Positions 43,187-53,106 are shown, numbered from the stretch's first letter. The stretch: DNA of 64,000 bases from an uncultured Pelagibacteraceae bacterium (GCA_902559305.1 CACEHK010000001.1:1-64000); one strand, 5' to 3'. The notes: generated from the sequence alone by a model not told the origin. A program made the numbers and translations.

Positions 43187-44140
43187 TTAATGATCGTGTG
43201 TAAATTCTTTCCACACTTTCTTATTATCCTTCAGCCATTTCTTAGCTGCATCTTCATGAGTCATTTTATCAATGTCAACTAAAGCTGCCATTGCACCAAT
43301 TTGACTTGTAGAGAATGAAAGCTTTTTGAACATTGCAGCCGCTTTTGGATGAGTTTTTGGAAAATCAGCATTAACTGCTTTTTTCAAATAACCATCTGGC
43401 GAACCACATTTACCATCTCCACCATCTTCTGGTCTACAACCAGCTGTGTATGGAGGAAAATCTATAAATGTAAAACCAGCACCATCTGTAAAGTTTGGTG
43501 TCCAGTTAAAGATGATAGTTCCTCTTCCTTCTTTTTTAGCTGCTGCTAACTCTGCCCAAAGTGCATCTGCACTTCCAGCAAATTTAACCCACCAAAGATC
43601 TCCTAAGCCTAATGCATCAACTCTTTGCGGAATTAAGTCACCGTGCCAAGTTTGAGGTCCTTCCAACATTCTTCCTTTTCCATCTGGTGAATCAGGTGTT
43701 GTAAAGTTTTTTGCACAGTCTGGATTTTTTAAAGCAGTCCAATCTGGTAGACCTGGGCATAAACCTTTTTCAGCAACCCAGTTAGGATATCCCATATCTT
43801 CAAGAGTTCTAGCCTCATGGTCTCCCCAATCAAGTAAACCACCTTTGTCTAAAGCTGTTGTAAATGATTTACCAAAAGCAGATTCCCAAACTTCGTGTGA
43901 TATAGTCACATCACCAATTCGAATTGATTCATAAACTGCTTGTGAGTCAGCGTTTACATATTTAACATTATTACCCATGTCTTCCATAATTCCACCAATT
44001 ACGTAAGCCATTACAATTTGACTTGACCAATTGTGTGTCGGGATAACAATAGGTTTCTTACTATCTGCAGAATTTGCTATTCCACTAAATGAAACTAATG
44101 AAATAACTAAAGCAGATAAAAGAGATATTATTTTTCTCAT
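43187..44140 (-). CDS. tmoX: TMAO/betaine-type ABC transporter substrate-binding protein (TmoX-like)
   Basis: A 317-residue OpuAC-family periplasmic binding protein with a signal peptide (ending G-I-A-N-S-A-D). The mature part begins P-T-H-N-W-S-S-Q and carries the aromatic W-E-S-A-F, G-P-Q-T-W-H and I-F-N-W-T-P-N-F-T-D segments typical of quaternary-amine binding. It is divergent from tdm, whose substrate is TMAO, and belongs with the ATPase and fused permease downstream, hence the TmoX assignment. Glycine betaine or choline would be the alternative ligands. A ribosome site AAAGGGGAAA precedes the ATG. Confidence 0.85.
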   Translation of the reverse strand: MRKIISLLSALVISLVSFSGIANSADSKKPIVIPTHNWSSQIVMAYVIGGIMEDMGNNVKYVNADSQAVYESIRIGDVTISHEVWESAFGKSFTTALDKGGLLDWGDHEARTLEDMGYPNWVAEKGLCPGLPDWTALKNPDCAKNFTTPDSPDGKGRMLEGPQTWHGDLIPQRVDALGLGDLWWVKFAGSADALWAELAAAKKEGRGTIIFNWTPNFTDGAGFTFIDFPPYTAGCRPEDGGDGKCGSPDGYLKKAVNADFPKTHPKAAAMFKKLSFSTSQIGAMAALVDIDKMTHEDAAKKWLKDNKKVWKEFTHDH

Positions 44141-44244
44141 TTATTTCCCCTTTCCTTAATATTAAGTTGAATTAGTATCTGATGAATTAAATGTATAGTC
44201 AATAAGAGATAGATATATTATGCTCATTTTGAAGGGTTTTAAAA

Positions 44245-46584
44245 ATGATAAATACTAGTGCTAATATTAAAGAACCTGGCTTAAATGTTTTGCCACCTGG
44301 AGTTGAAAGATACACAGTTAATGGAGGTGGACTTACAGGTATTCAAGTTTTTCCAGATGACGAAATTGAGATTGTAAACAATGAGGGAAACCAACTATGT
44401 GAAATTTCAGTTTTTAATAAGGAAGGAAAATCGGAACTTTCAATTTTAAATTTAAAAGAAAAAAAAGATACATCAGAAATTAAAAAAATACTTTTAAAAA
44501 AAAATGAAAGCTCTTTAGTAGCTCTTCGACAGTTAAAAAAAAGAAACCTAGATATTTCAAAGTCAAAAGCTTCAATTCTTTTTGAAAAAGATACTAAATG
44601 GGGAGAAAAAATAAAAATTAAATCAAAAGATAAATGTTATTGTATTTTTGCTGCTCCTGGACCAGAAATGTTAGTTCATGAACAAAACCCACCTACTGAC
44701 TTAACTATTTTCGTTAAAAGAGCAAAAATCACAAAAGATAAAGAACATTCTGTAATACCTGATCCTATGTTTGATCCATTAAACGAGACAAATATTGATC
44801 GTACAACTGCAATTTCATTTCAAGTAAAAGAAGGAGATTATATTCAGGTAATTTCACCAACGGGAAGACAATGTTCAGATTTTGTAGCATTTGACACTGC
44901 AAAGCTAGATAAAAAAATTGAAAAAGGTCTTGATTGGCAAACAACAAGAACTTTTATGGCAAGCACTTTTCCAGGACCAGGTTTATTTTCAAAATTTTAT
45001 GATACAGACCATGAACCTTTAATCGAAGTTATTAGAGATACAGTTGGAAAACATGATACCTTTAACCTAGCTTGTACATCAAAATATTATGAAGATGCAG
45101 GATATTTTGGTCATGCGAATTGCTCTGATAATTTAAATAATTCAATGGAAAAGTTTGGAGTTGAAAAAAAGAAAGGCTGGCATGCAATTAACCTTTTTTT
45201 CAATACTTCAGCAGGTGGCTTAAACTCTGTATTATCAGATGAATCATTTTCAAGACCTGGAGATTATGTCATATTTAAAGCTCTTAAGGACTTAACTTGT
45301 GGCACTACAGCGTGTCCAAGTGATATTGATGCTTGTAATTCATGGAACCCTACTGATATTTTTGTTAGAACTTATGATAAAAAAAAAGAATTTACAAAAT
45401 CTTTTGCATTTAGAATGAAAACAGATTCAGAAACAAAATTAACTAGAAACACTGGATTCCATGAAAGAACTTCAAAACTTACGAGGAATTTTATAGATGC
45501 AAGAGGCTTCTGGTTGCCTAACGATTATACGAAACATGGAGTAGTAAATGAATATACAGCTTGTCGTGAAAAAGCAGTAGTTATTGATTTATCTTCATTG
45601 AGAAAATTTGAAATATTAGGTCCTGATGCAGAAGAACTAATGAATTACACGCTAACAAGAAATATTAAAAAACTTTCAGTAGGACAGGTTGTTTATTCTT
45701 CAATGTGTTATGAGAATGGATTCATGTTTGACGATGGTACATTATTGAAATTGAGTGATCATGGTTTTAGATGGGTATGTGGTGATGAATACGCAGGTGA
45801 ATGGTTAAAAGAACAAGCAAAAAAGAAGAATTTTAAAGTTTTAATTAAAAACTCCACTGACCAAATAAATAATATTTCATTACAAGGTCCAAATAGTAGA
45901 AAAATTCTTGAAAAATTTATTTTTACACCTCCAACGCAACCTTCGATATCTGAATTACAATGGTTTAGATTTACCATCTGTAGAGTTGAAGATTTAAATG
46001 GTATCCCACTTATTGTTTCTAGAACTGGTTATACTGGAGAACTTGGTTATGAAATTTGGTGTCATCCATCAGATGCTCCTAAAGTTTGGGACAAAGTTAT
46101 GGAAGCAGGAAAAGATGAAGGATTAATACCTGCGGGTTTTGGAGCGCTAGATTTATTAAGAATTGAAGCGGGTTTAATTTTATTTGGAAATGAATTTGAC
46201 GGACAAATTGATCCTTTTGAGGCAGGTGTTGGATTTACTGTTCCATTAAAAACAAAAAAAGAAGATTTTATAGGTAAAGAAAATTTAATAAAAAGAAAAG
46301 AAAATCCTCAAAAAAAATTAGTTGGTCTTGAATTGTTAGGAAAAGAAAAAGCAAACCATGGTGACTGTGTTCATATTGGAAGATCTCAAGTTGGTGTTAT
46401 AACAAGTGGATGTATATCTCCTACTTTAAATAAAAATATTGCTTTGTGTAGAATAGATGTAGGACATTCAGAAGTAGAAACCGAAGTTGAAGTTGGAAAA
46501 ATTGATGGTCATCAAAAAAGAATTCCAGCAAAAATTGTTTCTTTTCCTCATTATGATCCAAAAAAACTTAGGGTTAAATCTTAA
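44245..46584 (+). CDS. tdm: Trimethylamine-N-oxide demethylase Tdm (DUF1989 + GcvT)
   Basis: A 779-residue fusion. An N-terminal region and a DUF1989 domain carry three Cys at 352, 357 and 364 (C-G-T-T-A-C-P-S-D-I-D-A-C). A C-terminal GcvT folate domain from about 410 contains V-S-R-T-G-Y-T-G-E-L-G-Y-E. This architecture and length match TMAO demethylase (trimethylamine-oxide aldolase), which splits TMAO to dimethylamine and formaldehyde. The DUF1989 Cys set is a probable zinc site. The gene is divergent from tmoX and 3 bases before a MarR-like gene. The GcvT domain could receive the C1 unit on tetrahydrofolate. Confidence 0.87.
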   Translation: MINTSANIKEPGLNVLPPGVERYTVNGGGLTGIQVFPDDEIEIVNNEGNQLCEISVFNKEGKSELSILNLKEKKDTSEIKKILLKKNESSLVALRQLKKRNLDISKSKASILFEKDTKWGEKIKIKSKDKCYCIFAAPGPEMLVHEQNPPTDLTIFVKRAKITKDKEHSVIPDPMFDPLNETNIDRTTAISFQVKEGDYIQVISPTGRQCSDFVAFDTAKLDKKIEKGLDWQTTRTFMASTFPGPGLFSKFYDTDHEPLIEVIRDTVGKHDTFNLACTSKYYEDAGYFGHANCSDNLNNSMEKFGVEKKKGWHAINLFFNTSAGGLNSVLSDESFSRPGDYVIFKALKDLTCGTTACPSDIDACNSWNPTDIFVRTYDKKKEFTKSFAFRMKTDSETKLTRNTGFHERTSKLTRNFIDARGFWLPNDYTKHGVVNEYTACREKAVVIDLSSLRKFEILGPDAEELMNYTLTRNIKKLSVGQVVYSSMCYENGFMFDDGTLLKLSDHGFRWVCGDEYAGEWLKEQAKKKNFKVLIKNSTDQINNISLQGPNSRKILEKFIFTPPTQPSISELQWFRFTICRVEDLNGIPLIVSRTGYTGELGYEIWCHPSDAPKVWDKVMEAGKDEGLIPAGFGALDLLRIEAGLILFGNEFDGQIDPFEAGVGFTVPLKTKKEDFIGKENLIKRKENPQKKLVGLELLGKEKANHGDCVHIGRSQVGVITSGCISPTLNKNIALCRIDVGHSEVETEVEVGKIDGHQKRIPAKIVSFPHYDPKKLRVKS

Positions 46585-46587
46585 AAA

Positions 46588-46938
46588 ATGAATAAAGCAA
46601 CTAAGGATCTTCTTGAATTTTGGGAAGATCAAATGAAGCTATCGCATACTTCAAGTAATTATTTTTTTAGAAAATCTCCTTCACATTATCATATGATGTT
46701 ATTAGTTATGTCAGCTTATAAATTAAAGGAAAATTTGTCGGTTGAAGAATTAAAGACTAAATTATTTAAAACTTCTAGACCAAAATCTGCTTTAATAATA
46801 AATGAAGCGTGTGAAAAAGGATTTTTTTATTTAGAAAAGACTTCTAACGACCAAAGAAAAAAGTTTATCAAACCAAGTAAGTCTTTTATCAACGAATTTA
46901 ACGATTATTTGTCCACTTTGAGAAATCTAAGCTTCTAA
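46588..46938 (+). CDS. MarR-like winged-helix protein
   Basis: A 116-residue protein whose helix-turn-helix region is followed by a typical wing with E-K-G-F-F-Y-L-E-K and S-N-D-Q-R-K-K-F-I-K-P-S, as in MarR-family regulators. It begins 3 bases after tdm and an AT-rich, promoter-like gap follows. No other regulator lies in the TMAO region, so it is the best candidate controller of tdm or tmo genes. Assignment rests on fold-like patterns, not on strong family identity. Confidence 0.6.
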   Translation: MNKATKDLLEFWEDQMKLSHTSSNYFFRKSPSHYHMMLLVMSAYKLKENLSVEELKTKLFKTSRPKSALIINEACEKGFFYLEKTSNDQRKKFIKPSKSFINEFNDYLSTLRNLSF

Positions 46939-46946
46939 ATCATAGG

Positions 46947-46976
46947 TTGTACATTTACTTATATTTTTTATATATA
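46947..46976 (+). promoter_or_regulatory. Candidate promoter of the DAO-GS-mgs operon
   Basis: TTGTAC at 46947-46952 and TATATA at 46971-46976 are spaced 18 bases apart, with the ATG 44 bases further on at 47021. The whole gap 46939-47020 is highly AT-rich, so chance matches are likely. Confidence 0.35.
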
Positions 46977-47020
46977 AAAAAAATTATATATTTCTGTCGC
47001 ACTAAAAATAAAGTCCTGAC

Positions 47021-48367
47021 ATGGAACTTCCAAAAAAAGCAAAATTTGTAATTATTGGTGCAGGGATACATGGATTAAGCACTGCTTGGAACATTGGCGA
47101 AAAATTAAGAGAAAAAGGTCATTCAGTTAAAGAAAACGATATTGTAGTTTTAGACAAAACTGGAATTGCTGCTGGTGCAAGTGGAATTGCGTGTGGTGTT
47201 GTAAGAAACAATTATTTTCAGCCAGCGATGAGAGAGTTAATGGCGCATAGCGTTGATGTTTGGGAAAAAGATTCAGAAGAGTTTAATTATCATTCAGTTG
47301 GTTTTATGCAAATCAACACGGAGTCTATGAGAAAAGACATGGCATCTGTTTATGAACAGCAGCAAAAAATAGGATACGATTCAGAATTTATTGAAGGTGA
47401 AGAAAAATGTTTTAATTACATGAAAAATATGTTCAGCGATTGGCAAGCAAAAGGAATTACAAGTATACTGCACGAAAAACAAGGTGGTTATTCTCCAAAT
47501 AAGATTGCAATAAATGCATGTGGGAATAAAGCAAAAAAAGAAGGTGCAAATGTTATTACTGGAGTTGAGGTAACTGGATTTAAAAGAGGAAGTAATAGCA
47601 AAGCAGTTACTGGTGTTGAAACTAACCTAGGTACAATTGAATGTGAACAGGTTGTAGTTGCTGTTGGTCCATGGATTTACAAAATTTGGGAAATGCTAGA
47701 ATTGCCACAAAAAATATCTGTAAAATATGATGGAGAAATTAAAAAAAATCAAAATATGTGGAAATATTGGTTTTTACAAGAAGGTGTAATGAATGTGGGT
47801 GATGGATTCTTAAAAACAGACGACGGTAAAATGCCACCATTAATTCATGTAGATAGCGATCAACCTTTATATTCAGATAGAGATAAATCTTTGATCACAG
47901 ATAAAATGTGGGGAATTTATTATAAACCTGATATTTGTGAAAATTTAGGAATTCAAGGTGGAGCTGCTCCATTTAAAGTTGATAATAAAGTTGAAGATGT
48001 AAAAATAGATCCTTATGGATTACAATCTAAAGATTATCAAACAACAGATGATTTTGCACATATGTGGTCATCAGCATTAGCACATTGTCAAAAAAGATTT
48101 GAAGGCAGATCTAATCAATACAAACAAGGTCCTTCTGGAGGTTTGGGTTGTTTTACTCCTGATAGTTTTCCAGTTTTTGATAAATTTTGCGAAAATGTTT
48201 ACGTAATTGCTGATTCTAATCACGGTTACAAAATGATGGGAGTTGGAAAACTTGTAGCAGAAGAAATTTTAGGAAATGAAAGCGAATTATTAAAACCATT
48301 TAGATTCAACCGATACGAGAAAGGTGATTTGCACCCTACTTCGAACAGTCCATTCCCTTGGAGTTAA
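47021..48367 (+). CDS. FAD-dependent oxidoreductase, DAO family
   Basis: A 448-residue amine-oxidising flavoprotein with the FAD loop GAGIHG at 13-18, an S-G-I-A-C-G-V-V-R-N-N region, W-I-Y-K-I-W and a C-terminal D-S-N-H-G-Y-K-M-M-G-V-G-K that closes over FAD. It belongs to the sarcosine oxidase-beta/N-methyl amino acid dehydrogenase group. The operon that follows makes gamma-glutamyl and N-methylglutamate-type products, so an N-substituted glutamate or related secondary amine is the likeliest substrate. It ends in a hairpin terminator 65 bases before the glutamine synthetase homologue. Confidence 0.85.
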   Translation: MELPKKAKFVIIGAGIHGLSTAWNIGEKLREKGHSVKENDIVVLDKTGIAAGASGIACGVVRNNYFQPAMRELMAHSVDVWEKDSEEFNYHSVGFMQINTESMRKDMASVYEQQQKIGYDSEFIEGEEKCFNYMKNMFSDWQAKGITSILHEKQGGYSPNKIAINACGNKAKKEGANVITGVEVTGFKRGSNSKAVTGVETNLGTIECEQVVVAVGPWIYKIWEMLELPQKISVKYDGEIKKNQNMWKYWFLQEGVMNVGDGFLKTDDGKMPPLIHVDSDQPLYSDRDKSLITDKMWGIYYKPDICENLGIQGGAAPFKVDNKVEDVKIDPYGLQSKDYQTTDDFAHMWSSALAHCQKRFEGRSNQYKQGPSGGLGCFTPDSFPVFDKFCENVYVIADSNHGYKMMGVGKLVAEEILGNESELLKPFRFNRYEKGDLHPTSNSPFPWS

Positions 48368-48368
48368 T

Positions 48369-48396
48369 TTATCTATCTAGACAGATAATTTTTTTT
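48369..48396 (+). terminator. Hairpin terminator after the DAO-family gene
   Basis: TTATCT (48369-48374) pairs with AGATAA (48383-48388) around an 8-base loop, followed by a T run. The stem is short, so read-through into the next gene is likely. Confidence 0.55.
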
Positions 48397-48432
48397 CAGT
48401 TACCTTTTTAAACTTATAATTTAAGGGGGAAA

Positions 48433-49902
48433 ATGACAGATCTAGAAAAACACGTAAATCAACCAGGAAGAGCGAAATTAGTAAAAAGAGTTAGAGAAAA
48501 AATTAACGAATTAGGAATTACATACATTTATTACCAATTTATATCTGTAACAGGACGTGTTGTTGGTAAAGGAATTCCCGCAGACCACTGGGAAAGAACT
48601 GCAGAAAAAGGATTTCAATTAGTTTATGGATCTACTGCCAACTTATTTGTAGACAGACATAAAAATTATATCGGTTACGGTCCTGAGGCTATGGAACTTG
48701 TAGGTATACCTGACCCTGAAACTTTCTGTCAATTACCTTGGGATAAAAGAATTGGAAGAGTTTTTGTTACATGTTTTAGAAATAGAGAAGAAAGACAAAA
48801 TCCAGGAGGACATTTAACCTCTGATTGTAGAGGAAATCTAAGAATATTCATGGATGAATTTCAAAAAAAACACGGTCTAGAGTTAAGAGTTGGAACAGAA
48901 CCTGAAATGATGTGGTTGACAAAAAATCCAGACGGCACTCCTACTGGATCAGGTTTTTCTAAACCATACTGTTATCATATTGATCAATTTGAGTCATTGA
49001 GACCTGTATTTATGAAAGTAATTGAATACGCATCAGCCATGGGATTAGATATGATCCAAGGTGACCATGAAGATGCTCCAGGACAATTAGAATTAAACTG
49101 GACATACGATAATGTTTTAAGAAACGCTGATAGACTTTCTACTTACAGACAAATTTGCGCCCAAGTAGCAAGAGAACATAATTTAATAGCGTGCTTTATG
49201 ACAAAACCATTTATGGGTGTATCTGCAAGCGGATGTCATACAAACATGTCATTATGGAAAGGTGGAAAAGTTGTAACAAACAAATTAGGTAATAAAAAAT
49301 TACCAGGAGTAGAAGAAGTTTTTGGTTATGTGCAAGGAGGTACAAATACTTTTATGCCTGACACAAAAGATATGCAACTACCAGGTAAAATTGGTTTACA
49401 ATCAATTGCAGGAATAATGGAACATTTACCTGCCTTAACTGCATTAGGATCTTCAACAGTTAATTCCTACAGAAGACTTTGGGATCAAGGTTTCTGGGCT
49501 CCGGTTTATGCTGACTGGGGATATCAAAATAGAACTTGCGGTTTAAGAGTATCAGCTCCTGGAAGATTTGAATATAGATCAGTTGACTCAATGCACAATC
49601 CATATCTGCTAGGTGCAGCTTTATTAAAAGCTTGTGATCATGGTATTTCAAAAAAACTACAACCATCTAAACCTGAGTCTAGAAGTATGTATGAAGCTAA
49701 AAAAGCTGGTAAAGATGTCAAAAAACTTCCGTTAAGTTTAGGAGAAGCTTTGGATAGATTGGCTGAAGACGAAGTAATTAAATCAGCTATGCCTGATGAA
49801 ATGTATAAAGTATTTCATTGGTATAAGAATGATGAATGGGAAAAATTCTTAGGTGCGACAACTCAATGGGATCTTGATACCTATTTAGATTGTCTTCCAT
49901 AA
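48433..49902 (+). CDS. Glutamine synthetase family protein, second paralogue (489 residues)
   Basis: A 489-residue GS-fold ligase. The C-terminal catalytic barrel has E-P-E-M-M-W near residue 157, G-D-H-E-D-A-P-G-Q-L-E-L-N-W near 212 (metal and ammonia site) and the S-G-C-H-T-N-M-S-L-W His loop. The family form is neither GlnA nor GlnT. The N-terminal domain is longer and differs (V-G-K-G-I-P-A-D-H). It probably glutamylates an amine. The partner genes are mgsABC and a DAO oxidase, so a different amine than methylamine may enter this branch. A strong purine ribosome site (AAGGGGGAAA) precedes the ATG. Confidence 0.87.
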   Translation: MTDLEKHVNQPGRAKLVKRVREKINELGITYIYYQFISVTGRVVGKGIPADHWERTAEKGFQLVYGSTANLFVDRHKNYIGYGPEAMELVGIPDPETFCQLPWDKRIGRVFVTCFRNREERQNPGGHLTSDCRGNLRIFMDEFQKKHGLELRVGTEPEMMWLTKNPDGTPTGSGFSKPYCYHIDQFESLRPVFMKVIEYASAMGLDMIQGDHEDAPGQLELNWTYDNVLRNADRLSTYRQICAQVAREHNLIACFMTKPFMGVSASGCHTNMSLWKGGKVVTNKLGNKKLPGVEEVFGYVQGGTNTFMPDTKDMQLPGKIGLQSIAGIMEHLPALTALGSSTVNSYRRLWDQGFWAPVYADWGYQNRTCGLRVSAPGRFEYRSVDSMHNPYLLGAALLKACDHGISKKLQPSKPESRSMYEAKKAGKDVKKLPLSLGEALDRLAEDEVIKSAMPDEMYKVFHWYKNDEWEKFLGATTQWDLDTYLDCLP

Positions 49903-49926
49903 ACAAATAAGTATAAGAGAAAAACT

Positions 49927-50868
49927 ATGTGCGGAATTGCTGGATTAATTCATAGAGGAAAATCTTCAAACGTTGGAGAAGAATTGCAAAACATGTTGCA
50001 AGCTTTAAAGCATAGAGGTCCTGATTCAACTGGATATGCTCTTTATGCCAATAACGATGGTAAAAATTTTATATTGAGATTTAAAGTAGGTGAAAATGTT
50101 GGAGAAGGAAGTACATCAGTGAATGAAGATGAAAGTGTTTATAATGAAAGAAAAAAAACTGTAGATAAAAAACTCTCAGAATTGGGCGCACCTATTATTA
50201 AGGAGGAAAAACTAACTCCTTATTCTTATAGATATGAAATTAAATATGAAAAAGATTTAATGGAATTTTCTAAAGCAATTGAAAGTATTGAAAGTGTTGA
50301 GATACTTTCTATTGGAAAATCCCTAGAACTTATTAAAGATCTTGGTGATGCAACAGCAGTATCGGAAAGATATGGTTTAAATAAAGTACAAGGAACACAT
50401 GGTATAGGACATGCAAGAATGGCTACAGAGTCGGGTGTTGATATAAAGTCTGCCCACCCTTTTTGGGGTTATCCTTTCGCAGATGTGTCTGTAGTGCATA
50501 ACGGACAGTTAACTAATTATTGGAATAATAGAAGAGTACTTGAAAATAAAGGTATGCGTTTTATGTCAGAATGTGATTCAGAATTGATTGCTGTATTTCT
50601 TGCTGAAAGAATGAGAAATGGTGCAACTTTAGAGGAAGGTATGAAAGAAAGTCTTACTGGACTTGATGGTGTTTTTACTTACTTTGTTGCTACAAAAGAC
50701 TCTTTAGGTATGGCAAAAGATACAATGGCAGCAAAACCATTAGTATTATATGAATCTGACGATTTAGTAGCAATGGGATCTGAAGAAATAGCAATAAGAT
50801 CTATCCTTCCACAAGAAATAGATACTTATGATCCTTTTGATGGAGAGGTAAAAGTATGGCAAACTTAA
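49927..50868 (+). CDS. mgsA: Class II glutamine amidotransferase, N-methylglutamate synthase subunit A-like (GlxB/MgsA)
   Basis: A 313-residue Ntn-type amidotransferase. After Met removal the N-terminal Cys2 (C-G-I-A-G-L-I-H-R-G) is the nucleophile. R-H/K-H-R-G-P-D-S-T-G, G-H-A-R-M-A-T-E and V-H-N-G-Q-L-T-N-Y-W complete the family. Single-domain proteins of this type, with the B and C subunits downstream, form the GlxBCD/MgsABC group, which transfers nitrogen or a methylamino group to 2-oxoglutarate. It follows the GS homologue by 24 bases and overlaps subunit B by 13. Confidence 0.88.
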   Translation: MCGIAGLIHRGKSSNVGEELQNMLQALKHRGPDSTGYALYANNDGKNFILRFKVGENVGEGSTSVNEDESVYNERKKTVDKKLSELGAPIIKEEKLTPYSYRYEIKYEKDLMEFSKAIESIESVEILSIGKSLELIKDLGDATAVSERYGLNKVQGTHGIGHARMATESGVDIKSAHPFWGYPFADVSVVHNGQLTNYWNNRRVLENKGMRFMSECDSELIAVFLAERMRNGATLEEGMKESLTGLDGVFTYFVATKDSLGMAKDTMAAKPLVLYESDDLVAMGSEEIAIRSILPQEIDTYDPFDGEVKVWQT

Positions 50869-51710
50869 AAACAACAGAAAAAAAAACAAAAGCCCAGTCA
50901 ATGGGTATGCACACAGAAATTTTAACAGGAAAGACTCAACAAAAATTTTTTAATCCGGATGAAGCTGAAAATTTTTTTTACTGGGGTACCTATGATGTAG
51001 ATTTTAACAAAAGAACTGAACTCGATGTTAAAAATATGGAATGTAAGGAAGCTAATAACAAAATTGATAATTTAATGAGTGAAGGTTATGGAACAATTGT
51101 TATAAAAAATCCTCAAGGAAAACATAGTTTAGGTGTTGGAATTTTAAATAAACTCAATCTAATTTTTGAAGGAAGTTTAGGTTATTTTGGTGTTGGATCA
51201 ATTGATGGACCAATAGTTAGAGTAAACGGAAGGGTTGGATGGTCATGTGCAGAAAATATGATGGCTGGAAAAGTAGTGATTGAAAAAAATGCAGGATCAT
51301 GTTTTGGAGCAGCTATTAGAGGTGGTGATTTAATTTGCAAAGGTAGTGTTGGTGCAAGAACTGGTATAGACCAAAAAGGAGGTACAATAATTATTGGTGG
51401 TGATGCTGGTGCTTTTACAGGATTTATGATGCAAAGAGGTAGAATTGTTATTTTGGGTGATGTAGGAATTAACCTTGGAGACTCTATGTATGATGGAACA
51501 ATTTATGTAGGAGGAAAAATAGGTTCGTTTGGTAGTGATGCGGTAGAATCCCCTATGACAAAAGATGATATAGATTGGTTGAATAGAAAACTTAGAGTGG
51601 CAGAAATAGGTGAAAACTTCGATGTATCTAAAATGACCAAGGTTGTTGCAGGTAAAAAACTGTGGAACTATGATGCTTTAGAACCTACTGAAAAAAAAGG
51701 AGCTATATAA
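50856..51710 (+). CDS. mgsB: GXGXG-repeat protein, N-methylglutamate synthase subunit B-like (GlxC/MgsB)
   Basis: A 284-residue beta-helix protein of the glutamate-synthase C-terminal (GXGXG) family. Repeated G-x-G-x-G motifs appear, such as F-G-V-G-S-I-D-G, G-A-A-I-R-G-G-D-L and G-G-D-A-G-A-F-T-G, with later turns matching MgsB. The first 30 residues are variable and charged. It overlaps subunit A by 13 and subunit C by 1 base, so all three are coupled. Confidence 0.88.
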   Translation: MANLKTTEKKTKAQSMGMHTEILTGKTQQKFFNPDEAENFFYWGTYDVDFNKRTELDVKNMECKEANNKIDNLMSEGYGTIVIKNPQGKHSLGVGILNKLNLIFEGSLGYFGVGSIDGPIVRVNGRVGWSCAENMMAGKVVIEKNAGSCFGAAIRGGDLICKGSVGARTGIDQKGGTIIIGGDAGAFTGFMMQRGRIVILGDVGINLGDSMYDGTIYVGGKIGSFGSDAVESPMTKDDIDWLNRKLRVAEIGENFDVSKMTKVVAGKKLWNYDALEPTEKKGAI

Positions 51711-53098
51711 TGGCAAAAAAGAAAAATGGAAAAGATAACGGCCACTCCAACGGCAAAGGTGAGTTTGCAAAAAGAAATAAAAGTTTATTAGGTTATAATT
51801 CTATATTCACTCCAGAAGTAATCGACGACATACATATTAAAGCTCAGTTAGGAAGATATAGAATGCGTGGAATGGCTTTAATGAAAAAAATTCCAACTTT
51901 TGATGATTTAGTATTTTTGCCTGGGACATTAACAAGATTCGTAATTGAAGGTTATAGAGAAAAATGTGAAACAAAAACTGTAATAGGTCCTGGATGTGAA
52001 AACCCTATAGAGCTTGATATTCCAGTTTATATAACTGGTATGAGTTTTGGTGCTCTTTCATATGAAGCAAAAACTGCTTTAGCAAGAGGAGCAACAATGG
52101 CAGGAAGTGCTACGTGCTCGGGAGAAGGTGGAATGATACCTGATGAAAGAAGATATTCTGAAAAATGGTATTACCAATGTATTCAATCTAGATATGGATT
52201 TAATCCTCATCACGCTCAACTAGCTGATGGTATAGAAGTATTTATAGGACAAGGTCAAAAAGTAGGAATGGGAGGTCACTTGATGGGTCAAAAAGTTACT
52301 GATCAAGTTGCTGAAATGAGATCTTTGCCTGCAGGGATTGATCAAAGATCCCCTGCTAGACACCCAGACTGGCTAGGACCAGATGATTTATCTCTAAAAG
52401 TCAAAGAATTAAGAGAGTTAACTAAAAATAAAGTGCCAATTCAATTAAAGCTTGGCGCAGCCAAGGTTTATGATGACGTTCGTATGGCCGCTAAATGTGA
52501 CCCAGACTCAATTTATTTAGATGGAATGGAAGGGTCTACTGGAGCTGGTCCTCATATCGCTGCAGCAAATACTGGTATTCCAGGAATTGCCGCTATTAGA
52601 GAAGCAAGAAGAGCTATTGATGATGTGGGTAAAACTGGAAAAGTGACACTAATTTATGCAGGTGGAGTTAGAGATGGTGCTGATATGGCAAAAGCTTTGG
52701 CTTTAGGCGCTGATGCCATTGCTATTGGTACTGGAGCAATGATTGCTCTTAATTGTAATAAAGAAATTCCAGAATCTAACTTTGAAAAAGAAATGGGAGT
52801 TCCAGCTGGTCATTGTTATCATTGTCATACAGGTCGTTGCCCAGTAGGTGTTGCAACACAAGATCCTAAACTTAGAAAAAGATTAAATCCAGATGATGCA
52901 GCTTTAAGAGTTTATAATTACTTGCATACGATGACACTAGAAGCTCAATTGTTGGCAAGAGCCTGTGGTAAAACAAATATTCATTCATTAGAGCCAGAGG
53001 ATTTGGCAGCACTAACTATGGAAGCATCTGCTCTAGCTAAAGTTCCATTGTCTGGCACAAATCATACTGTAGGAGTTGATGACTTTCATAAAATTTAA
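51710..53098 (+). CDS. mgsC: FMN-binding glutamate synthase-like subunit C (GlxD/MgsC)
   Basis: A 462-residue FMN/iron-sulfur protein with a (beta/alpha)8 barrel: P-V-Y-I-T-G-M-S-F-G-A-L-S-Y, G-Q-G-A-K-type loop as L-G-A-A-K-V-Y, D-G-M-E-G-S-T-G-A-G-P and Y-A-G-G-V-R-D-G-A-D-M. It also has the 3Fe-4S motif C-Y-H-C-H-T-G-R-C-P-V-G near residues 368-379. A Lys/Gly-rich 20-residue start precedes the family domain. Together with A and B it would make N-methylglutamate from methylamine-derived gamma-glutamylmethylamide and 2-oxoglutarate, with GmaS supplying the amide. Plain glutamate synthesis is also possible. Confidence 0.88.
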   Translation: MAKKKNGKDNGHSNGKGEFAKRNKSLLGYNSIFTPEVIDDIHIKAQLGRYRMRGMALMKKIPTFDDLVFLPGTLTRFVIEGYREKCETKTVIGPGCENPIELDIPVYITGMSFGALSYEAKTALARGATMAGSATCSGEGGMIPDERRYSEKWYYQCIQSRYGFNPHHAQLADGIEVFIGQGQKVGMGGHLMGQKVTDQVAEMRSLPAGIDQRSPARHPDWLGPDDLSLKVKELRELTKNKVPIQLKLGAAKVYDDVRMAAKCDPDSIYLDGMEGSTGAGPHIAAANTGIPGIAAIREARRAIDDVGKTGKVTLIYAGGVRDGADMAKALALGADAIAIGTGAMIALNCNKEIPESNFEKEMGVPAGHCYHCHTGRCPVGVATQDPKLRKRLNPDDAALRVYNYLHTMTLEAQLLARACGKTNIHSLEPEDLAALTMEASALAKVPLSGTNHTVGVDDFHKI

Positions 53099-53106
53099 GG
53101 AAAATT

